From contig NZ_VTFG01000001.1 in assembly GCF_008692035.1 (NCBI RefSeq), positions 62,001 through 126,000 of the forward strand: a DNA stretch of 64,000 nucleotides. Reading direction: 5' to 3'. Source of the stretch: Pseudomonas marginalis. Lineage in GTDB: Bacteria; Pseudomonadota; Gammaproteobacteria; Pseudomonadales; Pseudomonadaceae. Numbering within the stretch: position 1 is the first letter of the stretch; every line of letters starts with the position of its first letter. Both the position numbers and the translations under genes were made by a program. This document shows positions 1 through 6,279 of the stretch, one piece after another. The notes beneath the pieces were generated by a model, which ran no database searches, was not told the origin of the DNA, and saw nothing but the letters and a program-made list of their open reading frames with translations.

Positions 1-590
1 TGCCTGCCACCGAGATTCTCTACAAGGAACGACCGCAGGACTTTGAACGGGTCGGCGAGCGCCTCGGGTTTCCGCTGGTGTTGAAGATTCCCGACGGGTG
101 TTTCTCCCGTGGCGTGATCAAGGTCGAAAGCCAGGCAGCCTTGCTCAAGGCCACCGCCGAGTTGTTCGAGCATTCGGTGCTGCTGCTGGCCCAGGAATTC
201 TTCTACACCGAGTATGACTGGCGCATCGGCGTACTCAACCGCAAGCCGATCTTTGCCTGCCAGTACTTCATGTCCAAGGGCCATTGGCAGATCTATAACC
301 ACAAGGCCCTCGGCCAGGCCATCAACGGCGAATGCCGCACCCTGGCCGTCCATGAAGCCCCCAGGGCGGTGGTGGAACTGGCGGTGAAGACCGCCAACCT
401 GATCGGCGACGGCCTCTACGGTGTGGACCTCAAGCAGTCCGGCGACAAGGTGGTGGTGATCGAGGTCAACGACAACCCCAACCTGGATGCCGGCATCGAA
501 GACGCCTACCTGCAGGACGATCTGTACAGCCTGGTGCTGGAAGAGTTCGTGCGGCGCCTGGAGTTGAAACGCCAGGGCCAGGTCTGGTGA
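1..590 (+). CDS. RimK-like ATP-grasp ligase, C-terminal part (5' end outside window)
   Basis: The reading frame is open from position 3 to the TGA at 588-590, so only the last 195 or so residues are present. The segment resembles the ATP-grasp domain of the RimK-family proteins common in Pseudomonas: a nucleotide-binding lysine region (PLVLKIPDG), a central beta-rich stretch with EYDWRIGVLN, and the C-terminal metal-binding motif EVNDNPNLDAG, where the Glu and Asn normally hold Mg-ATP. RimK-type enzymes ligate amino acids, often glutamate, to a protein or peptide carboxylate. The substrate of this member cannot be told from the fragment. It converges on the methionine aminopeptidase gene with only 32 bp between the stops and no clear terminator. 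Confidence 0.8.
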   Translation, partial: PATEILYKERPQDFERVGERLGFPLVLKIPDGCFSRGVIKVESQAALLKATAELFEHSVLLLAQEFFYTEYDWRIGVLNRKPIFACQYFMSKGHWQIYNHKALGQAINGECRTLAVHEAPRAVVELAVKTANLIGDGLYGVDLKQSGDKVVVIEVNDNPNLDAGIEDAYLQDDLYSLVLEEFVRRLELKRQGQVW

Positions 591-622
591 GGTTCAAGGC
601 GGTATCTACGGCGGTGGGTGAA

Positions 623-1378
623 TCAAGGGCGGGTTTGCAGGGTCAGCACTTCAAAGCCATCCGCCGTCACCGCCACCGTATGCTCCCACTGCGCCGACAG
701 GCTGTTGTCCTTGGTCACCACCGTCCAGCCGTCTTTCAGGCTGCGCACCTTGGCGCCGCCCTGGTTGAGCATCGGTTCGATGGTGAACACCATGCCTTCA
801 CGCAGTTCCAGCCCGGTGCGAGGGCGGCCGAAGTGCAGGACCTGCGGTTCTTCATGCATCTGCTTGCCGATGCCGTGGCCGCAGTATTCACGCACCACGC
901 TGTAGCCATTGGCCTGTGCATGGCTCTGGATCGCATGGCCGATATCACCCAGGCGCGCGCCGGGCTTGACCTGGCGGATCCCGGCCCACATCGCCTCGAA
1001 AGTCATGTCCACCAGGCGCCGCGCCTTGGGCGCGACGGTGCCGATCATGTACATCTTGCTGGAATCGGCGATAAAGCCGCCTTTTTCCAGGGTGATGTCG
1101 ATGTTGACGATGTCGCCGTCCTTGAGGATTTCCTTGGCGCTGGGCATGCCATGGCACACCACCTCGTTGATCGAGGTGTTGATGGAGAAGGGGTAGTCGT
1201 ATTGCCCGAGGCTGGCGGGGCGGGCTTTCAATTCGTTGCGGATAAAGGCTTCGACGGCGCTGTCCAGTTCCAGGGTGGAACGGCCGGCGGCGACAAAACC
1301 GTCGAGCATGTCGAACACTTGGGCCAGCAGGCGTCCGGACTCGCGCATCACAGCCAGTTGGGCGGCGGTCTTGATCAT
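623..1378 (-). CDS. map: Type I methionine aminopeptidase (probable second copy)
   Basis: This 251-residue protein removes the initiator methionine from nascent proteins. All five metal ligands of type I enzymes can be placed: Asp94 and Asp105 (NIDITLEKGGFIADSS), His168 (YCGHGIG), Glu201 (TIEPML) and Glu232 (WEHT), plus the active-site His76 (VCHGMPS). Length is normal for the short bacterial class with no N-terminal extension. The housekeeping map gene of pseudomonads normally lies beside rpsB-tsf, so this copy is likely a paralogue; that is inference from context. Its ATG overlaps the TGA of the upstream ParD-like gene (TGATG at 1376-1380), so the two are probably translationally coupled and share the palindromic promoter at about 1600. 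Confidence 0.9.
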   Translation of the reverse strand: MIKTAAQLAVMRESGRLLAQVFDMLDGFVAAGRSTLELDSAVEAFIRNELKARPASLGQYDYPFSINTSINEVVCHGMPSAKEILKDGDIVNIDITLEKGGFIADSSKMYMIGTVAPKARRLVDMTFEAMWAGIRQVKPGARLGDIGHAIQSHAQANGYSVVREYCGHGIGKQMHEEPQVLHFGRPRTGLELREGMVFTIEPMLNQGGAKVRSLKDGWTVVTKDNSLSAQWEHTVAVTADGFEVLTLQTRP

Positions 1379-1578
1379 CAGCTGCGCCCCCGGATCAGGT
1401 CGGGCTTGTCCAGCAACAGTTTGTTGATCAGCTCGTGGTAGGGCAGGCTGGGATTGAGTTCGGCGAGCAGGCCGACCTTGATCCAGAACTCGGCCTGGGC
1501 GTTGATGGAGCGGTCCATGGCCGCACTGGCCAGCCGGAGTTGTTCGTGCAGTTGGTCGCTGATCTTGACGATGCCCAT
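1378..1578 (-). CDS. ParD-like ribbon-helix-helix protein coupled to map
   Basis: A 66-residue protein beginning MGIVKISDQLHEQL, a typical short-strand plus helix start of ribbon-helix-helix antitoxins of the ParD-like family, followed by SINAQAEFWIKVGLLAELNP. RHH proteins bind palindromic DNA as dimers and usually repress their own promoter. No toxin of the ParE type is next to it; instead it overlaps the start of a methionine aminopeptidase. I chose the ATG at 1578 because it fits the family start; an in-frame ATG at 1623 would run through the palindrome at 1600-1616 and lacks a ribosome-binding site. The Shine-Dalgarno sequence for 1578 is also weak. Function as a repressor of the map paralogue is inference. 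Confidence 0.75.
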   Translation of the reverse strand: MGIVKISDQLHEQLRLASAAMDRSINAQAEFWIKVGLLAELNPSLPYHELINKLLLDKPDLIRGRS

Positions 1579-1599
1579 GAGGTTCACTGTAGTGGTTGG

Positions 1600-1616
1600 A
1601 TATACGAATCGTATAT
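1600..1616. promoter_or_regulatory. Perfect palindromic operator upstream of the ParD-like/map pair
   Basis: The 17-bp sequence ATATACGAATCGTATAT has two 8-bp arms (ATATACGA and TCGTATAT) around one base. It lies 22-38 bp upstream of the ParD-like start. On the minus strand a TTTACT hexamer lies 16 bp before TATACG, so the palindrome would cover the -10 region. This is where an autoregulating RHH dimer would be expected to bind. Confidence 0.6.
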
Positions 1617-1644
1617 GTTTCATATGTCGTCAGTAAACATGATG

Positions 1645-1673
1645 TTGACTTGATCCGGATGGCCGGTTAATTT
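1645..1673 (+). promoter_or_regulatory. Putative promoter of the threonine dehydratase leader
   Basis: TTGACT at 1645-1650 and TAATTT at 1668-1673 are spaced by 17 bp, close to the sigma-70 pattern. The expected transcription start, six or seven bases further on, coincides with the ATG at 1680. The leader peptide could therefore be read from a leaderless or nearly leaderless transcript, which would explain the poor Shine-Dalgarno sequence. Confidence 0.5.
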
Positions 1674-1679
1674 CCAGGC

Positions 1680-1745
1680 ATGACCTATCCAGCCTTCCGC
1701 AGCCAGCCAAGCATTATTACCGCCATTCCTCATTTGGCGGGATAG
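1680..1745 (+). CDS. Candidate leader peptide with isoleucine codons (attenuator)
   Basis: A 21-codon open frame starts at ATG 1680 and stops at TAG 1743-1745. Residues 11-16 read SIITAI, with Ile codons at 1713-1718 (two in a row) and 1725-1727 and a Thr codon between them. It lies just upstream of a terminator hairpin and of a gene for threonine dehydratase, the first step of isoleucine synthesis. Stalling at the Ile codons would cover the first segment of the RNA fold described in the next entry. The role is inferred from position and geometry; the peptide is too short to be recognised by similarity. Confidence 0.6.
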   Translation: MTYPAFRSQPSIITAIPHLAG

Positions 1746-1790
1746 CACACGGCTGCACCCCAACCCGCCTTAGAGGCGGGTTTTGTTTGT
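1720..1790 (+). promoter_or_regulatory. Four-segment transcription attenuator before threonine dehydratase
   Basis: Four complementary blocks are visible. Segment 1 is CCGCC (1720-1724), segment 2 is GGCGGG (1736-1741), segment 3 is CCCGCC (1764-1769) and segment 4 is GGCGGG (1776-1781). 1:2 would form behind a paused or absent ribosome, 2:3 would be the antiterminator, and 3:4 is the core of a terminator with a T-rich tail. A ribosome stalled at Ile codons 12-13 masks segment 1 and frees segment 2; one that reaches the stop at 1745 masks segment 2. This is the classical layout of leader-peptide attenuation. Confidence 0.65.
1762..1790 (+). terminator. Rho-independent terminator in the leader of threonine dehydratase
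   Basis: AACCCGCCT (1762-1770) pairs perfectly with AGGCGGGTT (1774-1782) across a TAG loop and is followed by a T-rich stretch (TTGTTTGT to 1790). It ends 37 bp before the dehydratase start codon. There is no plus-strand gene upstream other than the leader peptide, so it most likely acts as an attenuator rather than as an ordinary gene end. Confidence 0.8.
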
Positions 1791-1826
1791 TCCGTCTCCA
1801 GGGCCTTTAAAAACCAGGAGACACCC

Positions 1827-2849
1827 ATGAGCACGTGCCCCGCACCGCCTACCGCTGATACGGCATTGCTTGAACACTATGTGAAAAAGATCCTCGCCGC
1901 GCCGGTCTATGACCTCGCGGTGCGTACGCCCCTGCAAGCCGTGCCGGCACTCTCGGCAATGCTCGGCAACCAGGTGCTGCTCAAGCGCGAAGACCTGCAA
2001 CCGACCTTTTCCTTCAAGATTCGCGGCGCCTACAACAAGCTGGTGCAGCTTACCGGCGCGCAGAAAGCGCGCGGTGTGGTGACGGCGTCGGCGGGTAACC
2101 ATGCGCAAGGCGTGGCACTGGCGGCGAAGACGCTGGGGCTCCAGGCGCGGATCGTGATGCCGTGCAGCACGCCGGAATTGAAGGTGCTGGGCGTGCGCTC
2201 CCGGGGCGCCGAAGCGGTGCTGCACGGCGAGAGCTTCCCGTTTGCCCTGGCCCATGCGCTGCAACTGGCCGAGATGTCCGGCTGCACCTTCGTTTCGCCC
2301 TTCGATGACCCGGAAGTGATCGCCGGCCAGGGCACGGTGGCCATGGAAATCCTGCGCCAGCAACAAGGCCCCTTGGACGCGATCTTCGTGCCCGTGGGCG
2401 GCGGCGGCCTGATCGCCGGCATTGCGGCCTACGTCAAATACCTGCGGCCCGAAGTGCGCATCATCGGGGTCGAGCCCGAAGGCTCCAGTTGCCTGCTCGC
2501 CGCGCTGCGGGCCGGGGAACGGGTGGTGTTGCCGAGTGTCGACGGGTTCGCCGATGGCACCGCAGTCGCGCAGATCGGCGCCTATGGCTTTGAGATCTGC
2601 CGCGATTGGGTCGACGAAGTGATCACCGTCAGCAATGACGAACTGTGCAGCGCGATGAAGTTGATCTATGACGATACGCGTTCCATCACCGAACCTTCCG
2701 GTGCGCTGGCGGTGGCGGGGGTTCGCAAGTACGTGGCCAGTCGGGGGGTAAGTGGGCAGACCTTGGTCGCGGTTAATTCAGGTGCAAATATCAACTTTGA
2801 TAGTTTGCGATATGTTGCTGAAAGAGTGGCGGCACAAGTTGCAGTTTAA
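1827..2849 (+). CDS. ilvA: Threonine dehydratase, catalytic domain only
   Basis: This 340-residue PLP enzyme of fold type II deaminates threonine to 2-oxobutanoate. The PLP lysine is Lys64 (SFKIRGAYN), the substrate loop is SAGNHAQG (88-95) and the phosphate-binding glycine loop is GGGG (191-194). The sequence ends shortly after SGANINFDSLRYVAER, the point at which biosynthetic IlvA proteins continue into their ACT-like regulatory domains. Those domains are missing, so allosteric isoleucine feedback would be absent. The attenuator upstream, with isoleucine codons, suggests control by transcription instead; that link is inference. A catabolic TdcB-like or serine dehydratase role cannot be excluded. 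The start ATG has a good AGGAGA site. Confidence 0.85.
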   Translation: MSTCPAPPTADTALLEHYVKKILAAPVYDLAVRTPLQAVPALSAMLGNQVLLKREDLQPTFSFKIRGAYNKLVQLTGAQKARGVVTASAGNHAQGVALAAKTLGLQARIVMPCSTPELKVLGVRSRGAEAVLHGESFPFALAHALQLAEMSGCTFVSPFDDPEVIAGQGTVAMEILRQQQGPLDAIFVPVGGGGLIAGIAAYVKYLRPEVRIIGVEPEGSSCLLAALRAGERVVLPSVDGFADGTAVAQIGAYGFEICRDWVDEVITVSNDELCSAMKLIYDDTRSITEPSGALAVAGVRKYVASRGVSGQTLVAVNSGANINFDSLRYVAERVAAQVAV

Positions 2850-3082
2850 TTCGAAGCGTGGGGTTAAACGATTAATCGAAGCGGTTCGACGATGATTTAA
2901 CTGATGTGATCTAAGCTATATAAATTCCTACATTGCTTATGAAGAAAAGTTACAACAAAAACGGAATTTGCCGAGTAGGCTGGTAAAGGTAAGCGTCTTC
3001 CAGGGCTGGCGAGACGTGGCAGGCACGCGCCTGCAGACTTATAACAATCGATTGGCAAGTCTCAAAAAAGGAGAGGTTGGCC

Positions 3083-3352
3083 ATGCTTTCGGAATTAGAA
3101 CTTCGCAGCATTATTGAAGGAAGTTTCCTGCCTAAACGGTGCGAATGCACCAAAGCCGAAGATGCTTCGCTGACGATCAAGGTCTATGACGACCGCGACC
3201 GTGACCGGGTGGATTTGGAGGTCAAAGGTATCAATGCTGACAAACTCGACAGCAGTCGAGCTATTTGCAACCTCATTACCGGGTTGCGTGAAGACCTCAA
3301 GCACAGCCATGCACCTGTCCAGCAGCGGGCTGGAGGGCGCGGTTACTACTGA
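3083..3352 (+). CDS. DUF1652 family protein
   Basis: A small protein of 89 residues (MLSELELRSIIEGSFLPKRCECT...) matching the DUF1652 family found in pseudomonads, whose function is unknown. It is rich in charged residues in the middle (YDDRDRDRVDLEV) and has no membrane segment or signal peptide. The ATG at 3083 is preceded by a strong AAGGAGAG, so I prefer it to the TTG at 3077. A short perfect hairpin (GCAGGC and GCCTGC, 3019-3034) lies about 50 nt upstream in the probable 5' untranslated region. It stands alone, convergent with the DUF2790 gene. Confidence 0.8.
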   Translation: MLSELELRSIIEGSFLPKRCECTKAEDASLTIKVYDDRDRDRVDLEVKGINADKLDSSRAICNLITGLREDLKHSHAPVQQRAGGRGYY

Positions 3353-3370
3353 TCGTTGGTCATGAACGGT

Positions 3371-3392
3371 GGGCCTGGTAAATGCCAGGCCC
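3371..3392. terminator. Hairpin between convergent genes
   Basis: GGGCCTGG and CCAGGCCC form a perfect 8-bp stem with a 6-nt loop, between the stop codons of the DUF1652 and DUF2790 genes. There is no strong T-run on either side, so it is terminator-like rather than certain. Confidence 0.55.
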
Positions 3393-3413
3393 AATGCTGT
3401 GTATGTTTGCCCA

Positions 3414-3683
3414 TCAATTCTGGAAATCGCAGGCTTCGGACATTTTCCGGTAGCTCACGTCTTCCACTTTGCCCGCCTTGTCCAGGAACTTGATATCCGC
3501 ATCAATGACTTTGCAGTCGCCGGTTGGGGTTTCGTTCATGGCCAGGACCTTGGCAATGTTCATCGGCATGCCGTAATGATAAGGCACGGGTTTGACCGCC
3601 TGGGTTTGATCGTCAGCCTGGGCCAGGCCCGATACTGCCGACAGCGCCAGGGCGCCGCCGAGCATTAAGGTGTGCAGTTTCAT
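3414..3683 (-). CDS. DUF2790 family periplasmic protein
   Basis: An 89-residue protein with a clear Sec signal peptide (MKLHTLMLGGALALSAVSGLAQA, cleavage after about residue 23) and a small exported domain containing GDCKVIDADIKFLDKAGKVEDVSYRKMSEACDF. The two cysteines probably form a disulphide. This matches the DUF2790 family, which occurs in many copies in Pseudomonas and has no settled function. The ATG at 3683 has a GGAG site at the right distance; an upstream TTG at 3698 is less likely. The promoter region holds an interrupted dyad. Confidence 0.8.
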   Translation of the reverse strand: MKLHTLMLGGALALSAVSGLAQADDQTQAVKPVPYHYGMPMNIAKVLAMNETPTGDCKVIDADIKFLDKAGKVEDVSYRKMSEACDFQN

Positions 3684-3692
3684 GGTGGTGCT

Positions 3693-3727
3693 CCGCAAGT
3701 GAGTGGAATTTCACTCTCGACTTGCGG
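3693..3727. promoter_or_regulatory. Nested dyad upstream of the DUF2790 gene
   Basis: CCGCAAG (3693-3699) is matched by CTTGCGG (3721-3727), and inside it GAGTG is matched by CACTC around GAATTT. The nested inverted repeat sits directly upstream of the start codon and could be an operator or an RNA stem in the 5' leader. No regulator is recognised. Confidence 0.35.
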
Positions 3728-3767
3728 GATTAACCATCGATTAATTTTGCCCTGGCTGACAAAACCT

Positions 3768-4706
3768 TCATCCAAGCTGCTGGCGATACGGCAAGTCCGG
3801 CCCGGTCTTGCCGCACGTCAGTGCCGCAGCGCGGATGGCGAAGCCGAGCATGGCGTCGATCTGCGCGCGGGTCAGTTGTTGCAGGCCTTGCACCGAGTCC
3901 AGCTGGTGCTCGGTCAGCCAGGCAATCAACGCAGCCTGGAAGGTATCCCCGGCACCCACGGTATCCGCCATCACCACGCGCTGTGCCGGTTGCGACCAGG
4001 TGCCATGCTGACGGCTGAACACACTGGCGCCATCGCCGCCACGGGTGAGGAACACCAGCTGGCAACGGTGTTGCAGCCAGCCCTGCAGCACGCTTTCCGG
4101 CGACTGGCCGGGGTAGAGCAGGTGCAGGTCTTCGTCGCTGACCTTGATCAGGTCGGCATGCTTGGCCAACTCGGCGACGCGGTCGCGCCACAGTTGGATA
4201 TCCGGCTGCGGATTAAGGCGCACGTTGGGGTCGAGGCTGATCAGGCGCTTGCCGCTTTCGCGCTTGACCAGGTTCAGCAGGGTGTCGCCGATCGGTTGCA
4301 CCACCAGGGAGAACGAGCCGACATGCAGGCCGCGCACCTCATCGCCAAGGACCGGCAAATGCGCGACTTCCAGCAGTCGGTCGGCGCAGCCTTCACCCCG
4401 GAAGTTGTACTGCGGTGAACCGTCGGCGCCCACGGCGACCATCGACAAGGTGGTCGGCGCGGCAAACTCCACCAGGAACCGCTCGCTGACGCCTTCATCC
4501 CTGAGCACCTGCAACAGCCGGCGCCCGAGGAAGTCGTTGGACAGGCCGCCGAACAACCCGGCCTCGATGCCCAGGCGGCGCAAACCCACCGCGACGTTGA
4601 ACGGTGAACCACCGGCAATCGCCTTGTAAGTGACCTTGGAGGCCTGCCCACTGGCATCTTCCTCGCTGAAAAAATCAAACAGCGCTTCACCACACACCAG
4701 ATACAT
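3768..4706 (-). CDS. mtlZ: Fructokinase of the mannitol operon (PfkB family)
   Basis: A 312-residue PfkB-family sugar kinase. The ATP-binding and catalytic signature DTVGAGDTF is at 248-256, with Asp254 as the catalytic base, and the N-terminal glycine pair is in AGGSPFNVA (31-39). It would phosphorylate the fructose produced from mannitol by MtlD to fructose-6-phosphate. It is the last gene of the minus-strand mtl operon, 12 bp after mtlY, which matches the order mtlEFGKDYZ described in P. fluorescens. The reading frame is intact and of normal length. Confidence 0.93.
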   Translation of the reverse strand: MYLVCGEALFDFFSEEDASGQASKVTYKAIAGGSPFNVAVGLRRLGIEAGLFGGLSNDFLGRRLLQVLRDEGVSERFLVEFAAPTTLSMVAVGADGSPQYNFRGEGCADRLLEVAHLPVLGDEVRGLHVGSFSLVVQPIGDTLLNLVKRESGKRLISLDPNVRLNPQPDIQLWRDRVAELAKHADLIKVSDEDLHLLYPGQSPESVLQGWLQHRCQLVFLTRGGDGASVFSRQHGTWSQPAQRVVMADTVGAGDTFQAALIAWLTEHQLDSVQGLQQLTRAQIDAMLGFAIRAAALTCGKTGPDLPYRQQLG

Positions 4707-4718
4707 AGTCGTTCGCTC

Positions 4719-6200
4719 TTAAAGGGTTGCCACGTGCTGTTGATAGCGTTCGTAAGCCAGTTGGTAGGCGCTGACATTGGCCGCCACCGGCAGGGTACGG
4801 CTGGCGGGGTCGACGCTCACGCATTTGTCGCACAGGCTGGCCAGGGACTCGCCGGACTGGCTCCACGCCGCCTGGATCGCCGCGCCCAGGGCGGCGGCTT
4901 CGCTTTGTTCGGTGCAGATCACTTCGGTGTTCATGATATCGGCGACCATCTGCCGCCACACCGGGCTTTTCGAACCCCCGCCGATCAGGCGGATGCTCTG
5001 GCTTTGCAGGCCGGTGTGACGTAGCAGGTCGAGGCCGTAGCGCAGGCCGAAGGTGGTGCCTTCGACCACCGCGCGGCACAGGTTGGCACGGGTCAGGTTG
5101 GTCATGGTCAGCCCATGCAGGCTGCCGGTGGCGTGGGGCAGGGCGGGTACGCGTTCGCCGTTGAGGAACGGCAGCATGCTGACGCCATCGGCGCCAATCG
5201 GGGCTTGCTCGACCAGTGCGTTGAAAGCGTTGAGGTCCAGCTCGAACAACTCGCGGATCACCCCGGTAGCGTTGGTCAGGTTCATGGTGCAGATCAACGG
5301 CAGCCAGCCGCCGCTGGACGAGCAGAAGGTGGCGACCGACGCCTGGGGGCTGACATTGGGCTGGTCGGCGAAGGCATACACGGTGCCGGATGAGCCCAGG
5401 CTCATGGTGATCACGCCGGGGGCGATATTGCCCGTGCCGATGGCACCCATCATGTTGTCGCCGCCGCCACTGGACACCCTGGCATTGGGGTTGATACCCA
5501 GGCGTTCGGCGATGGCCGGCAGGATCGTGCCTACGCTTTGATCGGCTTCGATCAATGTCGGCAGCGCAGCTTCAAGGCGGCCGCTGGGGTCGATGTGCTT
5601 GAGCAGCGCCATATCCCAGGTGCGGGTGCGCACGTTGAAGTAACCGGTGCCCGAGGCATCGCCATATTCCGCGACCGCGCGGCCGGTGAGCCAGTAGTTG
5701 AGGTAGTCGTGGGGCAGCAGCACATGGGCGATGCGCGCGAACACATCCGGGTGCTGCTCGCGGGTCCACAGCAGTTTCGACACGGTGTAGCCCGGCGCAA
5801 TCGCCACGCCCAGGCGCTCCAGCGAGCCACTCTCGCCGCCCAGGTAGGCCAGCAGGCGCTCGTTCTCCGGCGCGGTTTCGGTGTCGCACCACAGCTTGGC
5901 CGGGCGCAGCACCTGGCCGCTTTCATCCAGCAACACCAGGCCGTGCTGCTGGCCGGATACGCCGATGCCGAGGATGTCCTGGCCGTCCACGCCGGCCTGT
6001 TGCAAGGCGCGGTGGGTGGCTTCGGTAAAGGCGTCCAGCCATTCCTGGGTGTGCTGCTCGCGACGGCCATTGGCGCCGCTGATCAGGGTGTGCGCGGCGG
6101 CGCCCAGGCCCAGTACCTTGCCGCTGGACGCGTCGAGGACGATGGCCTTGGTGCCTTGGGTGCCGCAGTCGATGCCGAGGAACAGGTTTTGCTGGGTCAT
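4719..6200 (-). CDS. mtlY: Xylulokinase of the polyol operon (FGGY family)
   Basis: A 493-residue FGGY-family carbohydrate kinase. It opens with the phosphate-loop motif GIDCGTQGTKA near residues 9-19 and carries the second domain motif GGGSKSPVWRQM near the C-terminus. It phosphorylates D-xylulose formed when MtlD oxidises D-arabitol, feeding the pentose phosphate pathway. I placed the start at the ATG at 6200; a longer in-frame version back to 6278 would be encoded by the REP palindrome and is not credible. The preceding 78-bp gap from mtlD is filled by that REP. The Shine-Dalgarno sequence is weak, suggesting reduced or coupled translation. Confidence 0.92.
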   Translation of the reverse strand: MTQQNLFLGIDCGTQGTKAIVLDASSGKVLGLGAAAHTLISGANGRREQHTQEWLDAFTEATHRALQQAGVDGQDILGIGVSGQQHGLVLLDESGQVLRPAKLWCDTETAPENERLLAYLGGESGSLERLGVAIAPGYTVSKLLWTREQHPDVFARIAHVLLPHDYLNYWLTGRAVAEYGDASGTGYFNVRTRTWDMALLKHIDPSGRLEAALPTLIEADQSVGTILPAIAERLGINPNARVSSGGGDNMMGAIGTGNIAPGVITMSLGSSGTVYAFADQPNVSPQASVATFCSSSGGWLPLICTMNLTNATGVIRELFELDLNAFNALVEQAPIGADGVSMLPFLNGERVPALPHATGSLHGLTMTNLTRANLCRAVVEGTTFGLRYGLDLLRHTGLQSQSIRLIGGGSKSPVWRQMVADIMNTEVICTEQSEAAALGAAIQAAWSQSGESLASLCDKCVSVDPASRTLPVAANVSAYQLAYERYQQHVATL

Positions 6201-6247
6201 GAGGGTGTGCTCAGCAGTGTTATTTTTTTGGATTGGCAACCCGGTCC

Positions 6248-6279
6248 AGTGTGGGAGGGGGCTTGGCCCCTCCCACACT
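6248..6279. repeat. REP palindrome between mtlD and mtlY
   Basis: Two perfect 13-bp arms (AGTGTGGGAGGGG and its complement) surround GCTTGG. The element belongs to the same GTGGGAGGGGG family seen four more times in the window and touches the mtlD stop codon. In an mRNA it would form a stable hairpin inside the mtl transcript. Confidence 0.85.

Noticed and set aside
6201..6278. 26-residue N-terminal extension of the xylulokinase
   Set aside because: It would be encoded by the REP palindrome; the FGGY fold starts at the ATG at 6200.
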